A DNA stretch of 64,000 nucleotides from Scatophagus argus (taxonomy: Eukaryota; Chordata; Actinopteri; Scatophagidae): NCBI RefSeq assembly GCF_020382885.2, contig NC_058515.1:9717223-9781222 (forward strand). Reading direction: 5' to 3'. Positions 48,831-59,300 of the stretch are shown here, one piece after another. The notes below the pieces were generated by a model. That model worked only from the letters and a program-made list of their open reading frames with translations. It searched no databases and was not told where the DNA came from. A program made the position numbers and the translations under genes. Each line of letters starts with the position of its first letter. Positions within the stretch are counted from its first letter, which is position 1.

Positions 48831-49154
48831 CTGTTTAAAGGAAAAAGAGCACATGAGAATTAGTTATTGTGGATACTTAAATAGATAAAACTACACATAT
48901 GATCTTCATGTATTTTGCCTAATTTCTAAGACACATTTCTGAAAAGGCCCAGTAAAGCTGAGCCTGAAACAAAAATCCTAAACTTTGTAAAAGTTTCTAA
49001 TTCTGTCAGCTTTGTAGCTTTAAATAAAACACATAGGGACGTGTTTTACTTAAAGCTCTAAAGCCGTCGGTCACTGTGTTGTGGTAACCTCCAACACAAA
49101 AGCTTGTGCCAACATTTCAACAACTTATAAACCACTTCTCAACTTGTTACTTAC

Positions 49155-49629
49155 TTTCTCCACTCCTCTGCCTTGAGCGTTTCCCGCTGATCTTCTGCCA
49201 AACTTTCCGCCAACACCGCCGGACCCTCTCACCTCTGGAGCCCTCTGACGCCTCACTCTCCTCGGCTGGAGTCTCGGGAGGCGTCGCCTCCTCGCTGCTG
49301 TCGTCGTCACAGCCGTCCTGAACGTGAGCCGCTTCCTCCTCCTCAGGGTCGTCCTCCTCTTCGTCGAGGACCCCCGCAGCCACAAGCCGCTCCAGGATAC
49401 CCTCGTCCACCCGTAGCTCGGCTCTCACCTTCCCCTCTCCGGAGATGGATGTGGTGTGTCGGCACAGCGGGCAGAGGATTGATCTGTCGGCCTCGTCGGG
49501 TCCCAGGGGTCGTGAAAGGGCCAGAAGGCAGCTCTGGCAGAAGCTGTGTTTGCACTGGAGCTCCCGGGGACACCGCCGACCTGCGTTGTAGATCCTGTAA
49601 CAAATACCGCACTCCAGCTCTGAATACAT
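49155..49629 (-). CDS. rnf227: RNF227-like RING finger E3 ligase, coding exon 1
   Basis: The first in-frame ATG is at 49,629 (G at -3). The open frame runs further upstream but contains no ATG before an in-frame stop. A C3HC4 RING starts almost at once: Cys7, Cys10 (ECGICYR), Cys26, His28, Cys31, Cys34 (CKHSFCQSC), Cys53, Cys56 (CPLC). Such RINGs recruit E2-ubiquitin. An acidic stretch (DEEEDDPEEEEAAH) and a basic stretch with paired Trp (CWRKVWQKISGKR) follow. No membrane segment is present. The donor GAGAAA|GTAAGT ends the exon in phase 1, and failure to splice would stop two codons later. The nearest family is RNF227, the human gene of which lies in 17p13.1 like DVL2. A different RNF183/186/223-group member is possible. 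It is transcribed in the same direction as the orphan gene downstream and divergently from the RING gene at 53,956. Confidence 0.8.
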
Positions 49630-50568
49630 CCCGCTGTTTGATCCGGTTCTTCTTCTCTGAATGATGTCCAAGTTTGAATGAAATTTGGTGGTGAGCTGTC
49701 CGGACTTATACCTCAGACCGTGAGGAAGTGCGTGGGAGAAGGAGGGACTCAGATCTGAGCTAATCTAGTCTAGTCTGAGCCAAATACAAACATAACCCAT
49801 GAGTCATCAAGATCAAAATACACGTGATGCAATGAAAGGGACACACACACACACACACACACTATGACACACACCAGCTCTTGTGTGTCGGCAGAGACAC
49901 AGTCAAAGATTTAACAGGATAGGAACACAGCCAGCTGCAAGCTGACACAAGCAAGTATATTGTGTTGGTTAAATAAACGAGTGTTTTCTCAGAGAGGCCA
50001 TGAAGTTCAGGGTCCTTCTGAGGATTTTCCCTACTTTATCTAACTTGAATTTGTCAGAAGTCCTACCCATGTTCGCCCACACCGACACGTTCATAGTTTG
50101 TAGTTTCGTCCTATCACTCATGGGTGTGTGTGTGTGTGTTTGCGTGATCTGACGTAAGCCTTTCCCTCTCCATGGTAATCCCCAAACAACCCTCCTCCCT
50201 TCAGTTGTGTCTCCTTTCATGGTGATTTCCGTTGAAATCCGGCCAGCATTCACAGGCTCTCTCTTGCTCTATCTGTGAGCATAACGTGTGACCTGTGTAG
50301 TCTTTTATGAGCTCTTTGTAGGCCTTCCCGCTTTCTCATCCAGCACTGTACTTACTGTAAGGGTATTTAGTCATGCAAAACACAACCTGAATGACCGTAA
50401 ATGAAATTGTTTACCCCCCCCCCCCTTCAAAGAAAAAATTCTGAGAATAATCTGAGGAAAATGTTCCAAGGGATGCTTGAAGCAATTATTTACTGGACTC
50501 TGTAGCAAGATCAGGCATGTGTTAAGATCTTTATCAATTGTTTATGATAATTATACTCTATTAAAATC

Positions 50569-50838
50569 AAAGGGGCAGTTCAATTCAGTTCCCCAAATCA
50601 CCTCTTGTTGTGAAACTACACCACATCACCAAGCAGATGGGAATGTGTATCCACTCATAAAGGAGAGGCTTTTCCTTCTGTGAGGTGAAAATAGTTCCTA
50701 CACGAACTGCTCACAACAAGGTCTGTGGAATAACCGGGTCAAGACTTCTGAGACATTGCTGTTGAGATTTTTGTATGGTTTTTTATGCGTTTATGTATAA
50801 AATGTGTATTTTTGATGTTGGGGTGAACTGCCCCTTTA
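50569..50838. mobile_element. MITE with perfect 14-bp terminal inverted repeats
   Basis: The left end AAAGGGGCAGTTCA (50,569-50,582) and right end TGAACTGCCCCTTT (50,825-50,838) are exact complements. The span is about 270 bases with no coding capacity. This is consistent with a non-autonomous DNA transposon. The superfamily was not determined. Confidence 0.75.
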
Positions 50839-51293
50839 ATACTCAGGAATGTGGTTTGGAATGTGATTTTCAGTACTGTCAGGTGTGACCTTCAGCTCAC
50901 GGTGGTTGTTGTTGTTGTTGCTCTCAAATGATAGTTTTTGAGGTGAAACATATGAAAAAGGATTTAAATATTTTGTTAAGTCTGGTGGTTGTTAAACTTT
51001 CTCACATAGCAGTGTACAATTCTCATGTCTGCTTAATTCATTATAGCGTTTTAACTCTTTGCTGAAAACTTAAAGATCCATTCCAAAGTTTTCACCTGAC
51101 CACAGAGTACGATGCTTAGGAGTAAAGTAGCCTGAGAAGACTGCAAAATAAGCTAAAATCCCATTAATCAGTGTTGAATGTTTAATGACAGTCAACTTAA
51201 TAGTTCTGATTGTAGCCTAGGTTGTTGCTTTGCTTAGTATATTATGATATTGTATATTATGACAACTACCTGTGTATCATGTTTATATTATAT

Positions 51294-51457
51294 CTGTAGC
51301 ATAGACACCTGTACATACCCTGTACATACTGTAAATTATTGGATATCTGGCACTTACTGCTTATTGCACTTCTGGTTAGATGCTAAACTGCGTTTCGTTG
51401 CATTGTACTTGTACATGTGTAATGGCAATAAAGTTGAATCTAATCTAATCTAATCTT
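51294..51457 (+). mobile_element. 3' end of a teleost LINE (L2/Maui-type) with (TCTAA)n tail
   Basis: The stretch CACTTCTGGTTAGATGCTAA, then a polyadenylation-like AATAAAGTTGAATC and three to four TCTAA units at 51,438-51,457, is characteristic of the 3' tails of L2-clade LINEs in fish genomes. This is a 5'-truncated fragment without reverse transcriptase coding sequence. Confidence 0.7.
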
Positions 51458-52762
51458 AGTAAGAATACCAAATAAGGTCACTGAAAATGACATGTCAGGA
51501 CAGGCTGGGTTCACTGGAATCATTCGATCAGGATACAACAGATAACGTAATACAGGATATGTTACTAAATTTATCCGTTTCTAGTTCATGTGTTTACACT
51601 TTGTAGGAACACAAAACCTGCTCTGAACACAGTTGTTCTGTCCCTGAAACTTATTTACTCTTACTCAGTTGTTAGACCTGCAGCCCACCAGAAATTAAGT
51701 AAAGGCAGAACTGATCATTTTCAGTAGTCTCCAGAAGAGTTTTTTTTATAGTATTGTAACAAATGTCTTACAGAAAAATGCAAGGATATTAATAATTACA
51801 CCCTGATCCACACTTTGCAATTTAAACCTCATACATGCTGACAGTGTGGAAACATAATAACATAATATGTGAGTGGAGCAGAGTAAGTCGGGATCAAGAG
51901 ACTCCAATCTGTCATTTTCTGTCTTGTGTGTCCTGGTTACCTTCACATCACCAAGGGTTTAATTACTGCTGAGCAAACCACAGAGATGCCTCATGGGGGA
52001 GACAAGACAGAGAGACAGGGACAAGTAAAATCAGGTGAGACGGCGTGAAAACAGGAGGCTGCCGCAGCTGAGCCAAGCTCAGGCAAGTAACTGCAGGATA
52101 CTGAGATCGAGAATTGAATGGTTTGTGTGCACAATGGAGAAAGAGGCTCTGCCAGGATGAGATCTGTACCGACACGAGTATGAATGGTGAGAGGGGAAGT
52201 ACCTGGGTCGGAGGTGGGCTTCAAAGTATGCTCTGATCAAAGGGGTTGTGTGCGGCGGGTAAGTGCCTCTCTTATCTGCTTTCCAGTAGGTCATGATGGA
52301 TCGCTGCCAGTTTCACTCTGTGTAATCTCACTGAAGCTAGTGGCCCACATAGATGTGTTAGGGCTCATTTATTTATACCCAGCAGCCATGCTGACTTCCT
52401 CTTCTCAACTTGTTTCAAATCATTCTGGAGTAATTCAAAATGCTCATTATTGGTGTAAACTATATTTTAACCCCTATTTCTTGCTCCATTCCTGTGAATA
52501 TGTAGTTAATTTATGTAAGAGAAGGTTTCGGGCTATGTGTTGCCATGCACCAAATCAAAGGAGACGCCATCTGCTAAGCAACAATCCCCCCATGAGTGAA
52601 TAGGTTGCCTTGTAGTCGCCCCATGTGAGCAACAAATGGAGACCAGAAAAAAAGTACCTGTAAAGCAACGCAAAGCTAATGTTTTGTTTCATTAATGACT
52701 GCTTTTATACAGCAGACAGACCTTCAGATGTCAGCTAAATTTAGAGTGTGACTATAGAAGAA

Positions 52763-53095
52763 CAAATAGTTTGATATTTTGAGAAACACACTTACCCAGG
52801 AGTTACACAAGAAGACTGCACTCAAGCTGCGAGTTAGCTTAGCTTAGCATAAAGACTGGAATATGGGGGAGACAGGAAGTTTATCTCTGTCCAAGGGTAA
52901 CAAAATAATTAAACTTCATAAAACTTTTTGATTTTACACTTCAGTCTTCACTTTTGGAGAGAGCAGGGTTGGCTGTTTTCTCCTGTTTCCGGTCTTTATG
53001 CTAAGCTAAGCTAAGTGGCTGTTGGCTGTAGGGCCGTATGTAACGGACAAGCATGAAATTGATCTTTTCATTTTGGCCGAAAGAAAACATCAAAC
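52763..53095. mobile_element. Nested inverted-repeat element (teleost MITE/SINE-like)
   Basis: An outer pair (ATAGTTTGATATTTTG near 52,765 against AAAACATCAAACAATA near 53,085) encloses an inner pair (GCTTAGCTTAGCATAAAGAC near 52,836 against its complement near 52,995-53,015). The inner TTAGCTTAGCATAAAGACTGG signature is a very common dispersed repeat of spiny-rayed fishes. No coding frame is present. Confidence 0.65.
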
Positions 53096-53207
53096 AATAA
53101 ACATTCTTATTTGACCTCCACGTATACATATATATTTTATTGTGGCAAAATATTTAGCTGCTGGGGGGCTCAATATCCTTGGGCTCATTTTAGATATGCC
53201 TTAGTGT

Positions 53208-53545
53208 TAAAGGGCCACTCCAACAGTTCAGTATTGCACGTCCATGAAGTTAGCAGACTTAAGAAAAAAAGTTTTAAATGAATGGTCAAAATAGAAGCAG
53301 AAATATTTTAGTATAAATTATAAGTTAAGTTACCAAAAATTAGACCCAGTGTATTGTAGAAGTTCCCTGGTTAGTATATGTTTACATTTGTCAAGCACTG
53401 TTCTATCACTTTTTAACACAAGTTTCCTCCAATTTTTGAAGTCAAAGCTGAGATAACCTCAATGACATCATCAGAGTTACTGAAGATAGATTGCATGAGG
53501 ATATAGCTGTTTTTGCAGACTGAATAATACTCCTGGAAGTCACCT
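53208..53545. repeat. Teleost dispersed repeat fragment
   Basis: Begins TAAAGGGCCACTCCAACAG and ends near GAATAATACTCCTGGAAGTC, both phrases recalled from dispersed repeats of fish genomes. The terminal repeat at the right end was not found, so it may be truncated. The boundaries are approximate. Confidence 0.45.
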
Positions 53546-53955
53546 GTCTAAATAGAAAATGTCATCCTGGAAACTTATTACTTTCTTTCACAGCTCTTTT
53601 GTTGTGCTGTGCTTTTTATTTCCCAGCGTCCTGGACAGGCTCTGAACTGCAGGCCAGCACACACTACAAGCACTCTGGGCAACTGTGAATGGGTGGGGGA
53701 AACAGTTAAGCGGTAGATGAGTGTTTAAATGGATGAATGCCATGACTCACAGGCTGTGGAATCTGTTCATAAAACTTAGAAGAAACAAAGCAGCTGGGGA
53801 GCAGACCGTGACATTTAAAATCCTCTGGAGATCTATTAGTCTGACAGAACTAGACCTGAAGTTATTTTCTCTTTACAGATTTGACCATCATCTGTTAAAG
53901 TTGCATTTTATCATCACTGAGATCCCAACTCCATCCCATCATCCTCCCTCCCACC

Positions 53956-54588
53956 ATGACAGGGGATGTTGTCCCAGCTCCCCATCAGGGGGACCCAGCT
54001 GCTGCAGGGACTGGCCCAGGGGAGCCCATGGATGTAGAATGTCCCATCTGTTACCAGGAGTACAACCAGCACAGCAAGAGCCCTCGGATGCTGGAGTGCC
54101 TCCATGTCTTTTGTACCGAGTGCCTCCAGAAGATCCAGCCCTGCGAGCCCCCTGACTCCCACAGCCCTCCAGCCATCCCCTGCCCCCTCTGCCGCCACCT
54201 CACCCCTCTGGAGGCTGGTGATGCCCTCTCCTTACCCTGCAACTCCCGCATCATGGCCAGGCTGCCCCCGGTGGCCTTCCGCCTGCCTGTGAACATGGCG
54301 ACTCGCCTGGCCACGGTCACCCAGAGAGTGGTGCTCTCACTGGAAGGCGACAGCAGGGACACCCGCTTCATTATCCTGCCCACCGTCAGCCTGCGGGTGC
54401 AGCAGATGCAGCCGGATAGGCTGTACGGCATGGCGCCGGGCCTGGTGGGGGAAGAGGAAGTCATGCAGCAGAGCAAGAAGACACTGTTCTGTGTGCAGCT
54501 GCTGGCTGTCATCTTCTGGGTGTTGTTTGTGGTCACCTGCGTGGTCGGGGTGGTGTTTGGGCCACATTTCTTCAATAGGAAACTTTAG
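53956..54588 (+). CDS. RING finger protein with C-terminal membrane anchor (RNF183/RNF223/RNF225-like)
   Basis: Single-exon coding sequence of 210 aa. The start is well supported (CCCACCATGA). A C3HC4 RING occupies residues 29-79: Cys29, Cys32 (CPIC), Cys48, His50, Cys53, Cys56 (CLHVFCTEC), Cys76, Cys79 (CPLC), with a Pro/Ser-rich insert before the last pair. The middle portion is a compact region without named domain. Residues about 176-202 (LFCVQLLAVIFWVLFVVTCV) form one hydrophobic membrane segment, leaving a very short basic tail (FFNRKL). This layout, N-terminal RING plus one C-terminal membrane helix, matches the small RNF152/183/186/223/225 group of membrane-anchored E3 ligases of endomembranes. 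The exact ortholog is unclear. An acceptor near 53,878 suggests an untranslated first exon. AATAAA follows at 54,701-54,706. Confidence 0.85.
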   Translation: MTGDVVPAPHQGDPAAAGTGPGEPMDVECPICYQEYNQHSKSPRMLECLHVFCTECLQKIQPCEPPDSHSPPAIPCPLCRHLTPLEAGDALSLPCNSRIMARLPPVAFRLPVNMATRLATVTQRVVLSLEGDSRDTRFIILPTVSLRVQQMQPDRLYGMAPGLVGEEEVMQQSKKTLFCVQLLAVIFWVLFVVTCVVGVVFGPHFFNRKL

Positions 54589-54700
54589 TAGGAGAATCGA
54601 TTTCCTTGTTGTACATCAGATATGGTGATTGGTATAAAGTCATGATATATTCTACATTAATGCATTGTGATAAGTAGGTTGACACATGATGTTTTAAGAA

Positions 54701-54706
54701 AATAAA
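54701..54706 (+). terminator. Polyadenylation signal of the membrane RING gene
   Basis: AATAAA lies 113 bases after the TAG stop at 54,586-54,588, giving a short 3' UTR. Confidence 0.7.
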
Positions 54707-54889
54707 GCAGGAAAATTTGTTTTCCAGTTATATTTTTATGAAGATATTTTTGATCACTGTGGTTCCTGTTCTGTAGTTATGGGACCAAGTCGAATTCTCC
54801 TTTTATTTATAGAATACCAGCACTTATACAAATTTTAATTCACTGTACTGCATATTTGTTGCTCTTTCATCAGTGATAGGCTGATGAAG

Positions 54890-54905
54890 AGTTCCCCCTA
54901 GTGGC
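54890..54905 (-). promoter_or_regulatory. Second CTCF-like motif
   Basis: TTCCCCCTAGTGGCTG matches the reverse CTCF core (GCCCCCTAGTGGC) with one difference. It lies between the RING gene's poly(A) signal and the dvl2 promoter and has the same orientation as the motif at 43,347. Motif match only. Confidence 0.3.
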
Positions 54906-54909
54906 TGAC

Positions 54910-55690
54910 TTGGACATGGAAGAACTAATATTGCAACTATGAATAAAAGAATTGAAAATTGAATGGGCTTTCTTCTCCAAAGTTTTGTCAGCATTGTCAG
55001 TTTAAACACCTGGCAGAGTAGTTAACATATAACAAAAAGTTAAATATCATTCAAATTTTCAAAATGCTACTTTTTTCATTTGTGTGTACATATAATATAT
55101 TTTACTACTTTGATTCCTTTATTTGATGCCCCACTTTTTCCTTTTGCACATTCCTCTGGTCCTACTTATGCATACATGAATACACACGAACATCTTTTTT
55201 ACACAAATTTACTTTCATACAGACACACATACAAATATTTAATGTCTATGCATAGTTCTCTTACACCTTTTTCAAAAACTATAAATTTTCACCGATTTCA
55301 AATCATAAAATCCATTTGTCATGTCTTAAATGTGTCGTGTTATTGTTTGTTTATTTTATTACCCCTGTATAGCTATCTGTTTAATTCAATGTCCCTTTGT
55401 ACTCATAAAAAGGAAAAAAGAAACAGCTCGATAGACTAACCTAGTACTTTATTTTACCTCTAAAAAGCAGGGAGTGAAGAATTTTATCAGTAATACTTTT
55501 CTTATTATGACTTCATTTTACCACTCCAGTATCAACCATTACATAAAACCAAAGATGAAAACAACATAGAGCCAATGAAAAGCTGTTAAAAAAGAGGGTT
55601 AACGGACGCGCTTGAACAAAACCATAAAAGCTATTGACGATTCATGTATAACATATCACAATACATTTTTTCAGTACTTTATCTTGTAAA
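54910..55690. other. AT-rich intergenic spacer
   Basis: An AT-rich stretch between the membrane RING gene and the dvl2 5' region. It contains only short chance frames and no recognised repeat or gene. Confidence 0.6.
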
Positions 55691-56142
55691 GATGTTCAGG
55701 TGGAGGGCGCTTGGGAGAGTACGTACGTAAAAAAAGGGGGGGGGGGTATACGTGTCTACGTCACACGCCGCGTTGGCTCACAAAAAAGTGGTGAAAACTT
55801 TTTAGCCCCCCTCCTCTGTATGTTTTTGTTGGGGGAAAAGTTGTTGGTAGTTACGTCGTGTGAATGTAGCGTGTCCGTGGTTTTTCGCCCCTCGTTAACA
55901 GGGGGAATGCGAGTTTTTGCTTTTCTGAAATCGGAGAGTGAGGTTTTTAGCAGGGTTGCAGCGCTTTACGTCCTCTGGCTCGGACCGAAAATCTCAGTGG
56001 CCATCATCGTTTCACCTCTGCCGTCTCGTTAGCCACCTAGCTAGCTCCGCCGCTAGCTAACAACCCAACAAAGTTAACGCTACCTCGCCTCATAGTGTGT
56101 TTCTCGTGGTGACTTCCAGCTTGGAAAAAAGCAGCCGTAGAC
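55691..56142 (+). promoter_or_regulatory. dvl2: dvl2 promoter and 5' UTR region
   Basis: CpG density and GC content rise compared with the AT-rich spacer to the left, up to the dvl2 start. It includes a CRE-like TACGTCAC at 55,757-55,764 and a G run at about 55,737-55,746. No TATA box is obvious near the likely start, as usual for a housekeeping-type promoter. The exact transcription start is not determined. Confidence 0.5.
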
Positions 56143-56303
56143 ATGGCAGAAACCAAAATAATTTATCACATCGACGAAGAGGAGACGCCGTATTTGGTGA
56201 AGATACCCATTGCTGCCGAAAATATCACTTTGTTGGATTTTAAACAGGTCTTGAACAAACCAAACTACAAATTCTTCTTTAAGTCTATGGACCAGGACTT
56301 CGG
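56143..56303 (+). CDS. dvl2: Dishevelled (dvl2), coding exon 1: DIX domain, first part
   Basis: The ATG at 56,143 has G at -3 and G at +4. It encodes [20 protein letters not shown] and the rest of the first two-thirds of the DIX domain, ending [11 protein letters not shown] plus two bases before GTGAGC. DIX domains polymerise head to tail and build the Wnt signalosome that recruits Axin after Frizzled activation. The N-terminus alone resembles DVL1 and DVL2 equally. The gene runs to the right out of the window; PDZ and DEP domains are not present here. Confidence 0.93.
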
Positions 56304-59300
56304 GTGAGCTGCAGAGATTTTTTTTTCTTTAGCAGAGACGACCTTGTAGTTTTGCGTGCGAAACAAGGAAGGATAAAAGCTGCTTGAAGTTGTGAACAGC
56401 TGTGCTATTAGGAGAAAAAAAAATCGAAAAAACAACTTAAACCCTGTGAGAAAGGTTGTAAACCAATCCCATAATGTGCCATTATTTTCTGAGTGAAGGG
56501 GCATTAACTTTGCATCAGCTAACATCAAAGATGAGCGGGTAATTATAAAATGCACTCTTTAATTAAATTCTTGCCTGTTTGCGTTTAAAAAAGTCATGCA
56601 ATCCCATTTTGTGACTGGCTGTCTTGTATTCGTCACTGGGAATAACTTCAGGGTAGAGGGATAATACACTTGAATGAAGCCAACACTTCCCAAATCAGAA
56701 AGTGCATAGCTATAATACGTGGGGATGAATATCCAAGTGGGTCTATAAATACTAAGGGTATGTAGGCAGAGACATTTCTCAGAAAACATCATCATTACAA
56801 TGGGAGGCATTCCCTGTTCCTGCTGCTTTTCTTTGCCCTAATCCTCATCCCTCCCTCCCTCCCTCCTTCAGTCCATCATCTTGTGAAATGCTCGCCTTTT
56901 CTTTCTTTTGGGACTGAAGCCAAGGTTTTGTCTCCCCTCTTTAACACTTTGGCCTGCCAGCCATCCTTTCATTCCCTGGCTTCCCCTTTTTCTTGCAACT
57001 CACTCCTCCAGAAAGAGCTGTCTCCTCTTCTCTATCAATTAATCTTTTTTTTTTTTCCTGTATGGCTGTTGTGCATTTTCTTGAGGAGGAATGCATGTTT
57101 GTGGTTTATTCACCCAGTGAGACCCTTAGGGCTTCTGTTAAATGCATTGTAGTCTTGGATGAGTATTAAAGCTGGGTCTTTTGCCTCTTTTCCTCTTTTG
57201 GATGGCACCACCAGAGCCCCTGCCAAGGGAGCTGCAACATCAAGTCAAATAGCAAGATAAAATGGATTTGATGGCTTTTCATTAAGCCTTGACAGTGCTG
57301 GCAGGCTGGAGTTGCCCTTTGGATGCTGATCATATGAATATCAATAGCAGAAACATAGAAATTGTCTTTGAGAAAATCTGTGCTATGTGCCCTCAAAGAT
57401 ACTTGATGTCTGTTGGTTTGTTGAATCGATCAGTCGAGCAGTCGGTTACTCGCATTACGTCCACAAAAATGTGTCAGTTGCCATTTTGATTATTTGGTGA
57501 TTTATAGACTAAAACTGCAGCTTCCAAGTAAGATGAGCTGCTTGCTTTTTATAATTTTTTGTCACTTGTCGCTTGATCAAACTATGCAAACATGGTTTTT
57601 ATGTTGTCACTTTGTGCTCCAGGAACTTGTGTTTTCCTTGTGTCATGTTGGACATTGTGTAGATCCAGTTATTCACCATTTCACAACAAAAATAAGCAAA
57701 TGATGAATATAATCACTAGGCCTAAAGAGGACATCTCTGTAGTTTATATTGAGTAATATTGCACAGCCATTTAAAGATATAATTTGTTAAGGCATATGCT
57801 CTGATGAAGGTCTGGTAGGCCACAAGCTTCCTTTAAAATAAAATGAAACACTGCACAGATCTCAGTGTACGTAAATCTGTTCTTTCTGTTTGGATACATT
57901 AAATGTCAATAAATGACTAGATCTTTGTTGTCCGGAAGCTTTCTGTGATTAACAGAGAAAAGCAGTAGATCCTCACATTTGAGAACCTGGAACCAGGATC
58001 TTTGTTTTTGCTGACAAATGATGTGAACCATAAATGCATCATCAAAATAATTCCAGGTTAATTTTCTGCTCTTTGATTAATTGACTGAAAAGTTGTTTAA
58101 TTTCCTGTTCCTGTTGTTTCATTGGATGGTCATTGTCTATCCCTTTTATATCAATGAAGGTAGGCTTAATATCAGACATACCTTTCAGTGTGATGCTGTG
58201 CGGTTCAATAGCACCACAAGCTAAACCCCCAAAATCATCATACAGTTGAAGCAGCACTTCTCTGAAACCGCTTCAACAACACCCAACATCCTACCTTCAT
58301 GAAGGTAGGATTTATTGCAGCGTTGTTGTATTAGACTGCATTAGTTTTGGCAAGGTGTGCCTTACAAACCGCCGGCTTGTGTCTGTGTGTATGTGCACTT
58401 TATAACTGTGTCAAGCTATTATGATTTTATAGCCACAGTAATACCTGCAGTGACCTTATTTTTAATACTCTACTGGTCTCCATTAACATTACTAGTCCTG
58501 TCAAATTAAGATCTTGTTGCTGTGTAAATGGACTACATATGATTACCTTTAGGCCAAGCATGCTTGTAAGTGAGCACACAATGTTTTTCCAAAGGCAAAA
58601 TGTCCACATCTCAACAGAGCCATCCATGCCAGAGTCTCTGAGCAGACTGAAGGAAGTCTTTCAAAGAGAGTATGGCAGAAAAAATACCTAGTTCTTAACT
58701 TAAATTGCACAGGCTGCTATCATACTCTCTCATTTGAATATCTCCAACTGGGTTCAGATGAAAAATTTCAAACATAGCTCAAAGTCAGCTGTCCAATCAA
58801 AGCAGGGACGTTTTTTCCCCTTTCACCGACCCGGGAGGAGTATGTAATAGTGTGTGTTTTCATTTGCCCTGGTTCGAGGCCAGCTGTCGGCCAGAGCTGT
58901 GTGTGTGGCAGTGGGGGAGATCCATGGAGCAGGGCAAGCCAGGGCCGCTGCTGGAAACCCAGGGCTGGACGGAGGCCATTTGCTGGGTGTCTGGGGTGTC
59001 CACGGGGAGAAGAAAGGGGAGAGAGTGGGATTGTGTTCGCTCAGAGTTATTAGATATTCTTGTGTGTACGTCTCCTGGCGGGGGGGGTGGGGGATCAGGG
59101 AGCTGCATAAGTAAGATTAACTGTCAGAAAGGAGATGCTTTGTCGGGCTTGAGGAATTTAATGGTAGGGACCGGGAAAAAGGGAAGTGTGGGTGAAAAAC
59201 TTCGGATTGTATGAAGTCCAACAGGGCTCAGCATATTTCTGGGTTGTTTGTGCATTATTCGAGGCATTTTAGAGTGTGCGTGAAATGACTCTCGAATGTG

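Larger units (their letters stand above)
49630..53955. other. Intergenic interval between divergent RING genes
   Basis: No coding gene is recognised. It holds a (CA)n tract at about 49,837-49,861, a C run near 50,408-50,418, a MITE with perfect terminal repeats, a LINE 3' end, and two further teleost-type repeat elements, described separately. The immediate upstream regions of both genes must contain their promoters. A pyrimidine-rich acceptor TTTCTCTTTACAG ending near 53,878 suggests the downstream RING gene has a 5' UTR exon somewhere in this interval. Confidence 0.6.

Noticed and set aside
49630..49671. N-terminal extension of the RNF227-like protein by 14 residues
   Set aside because: The upstream frame starts with TTG and contains no ATG before an in-frame stop, so the ATG at 49,629 is preferred.
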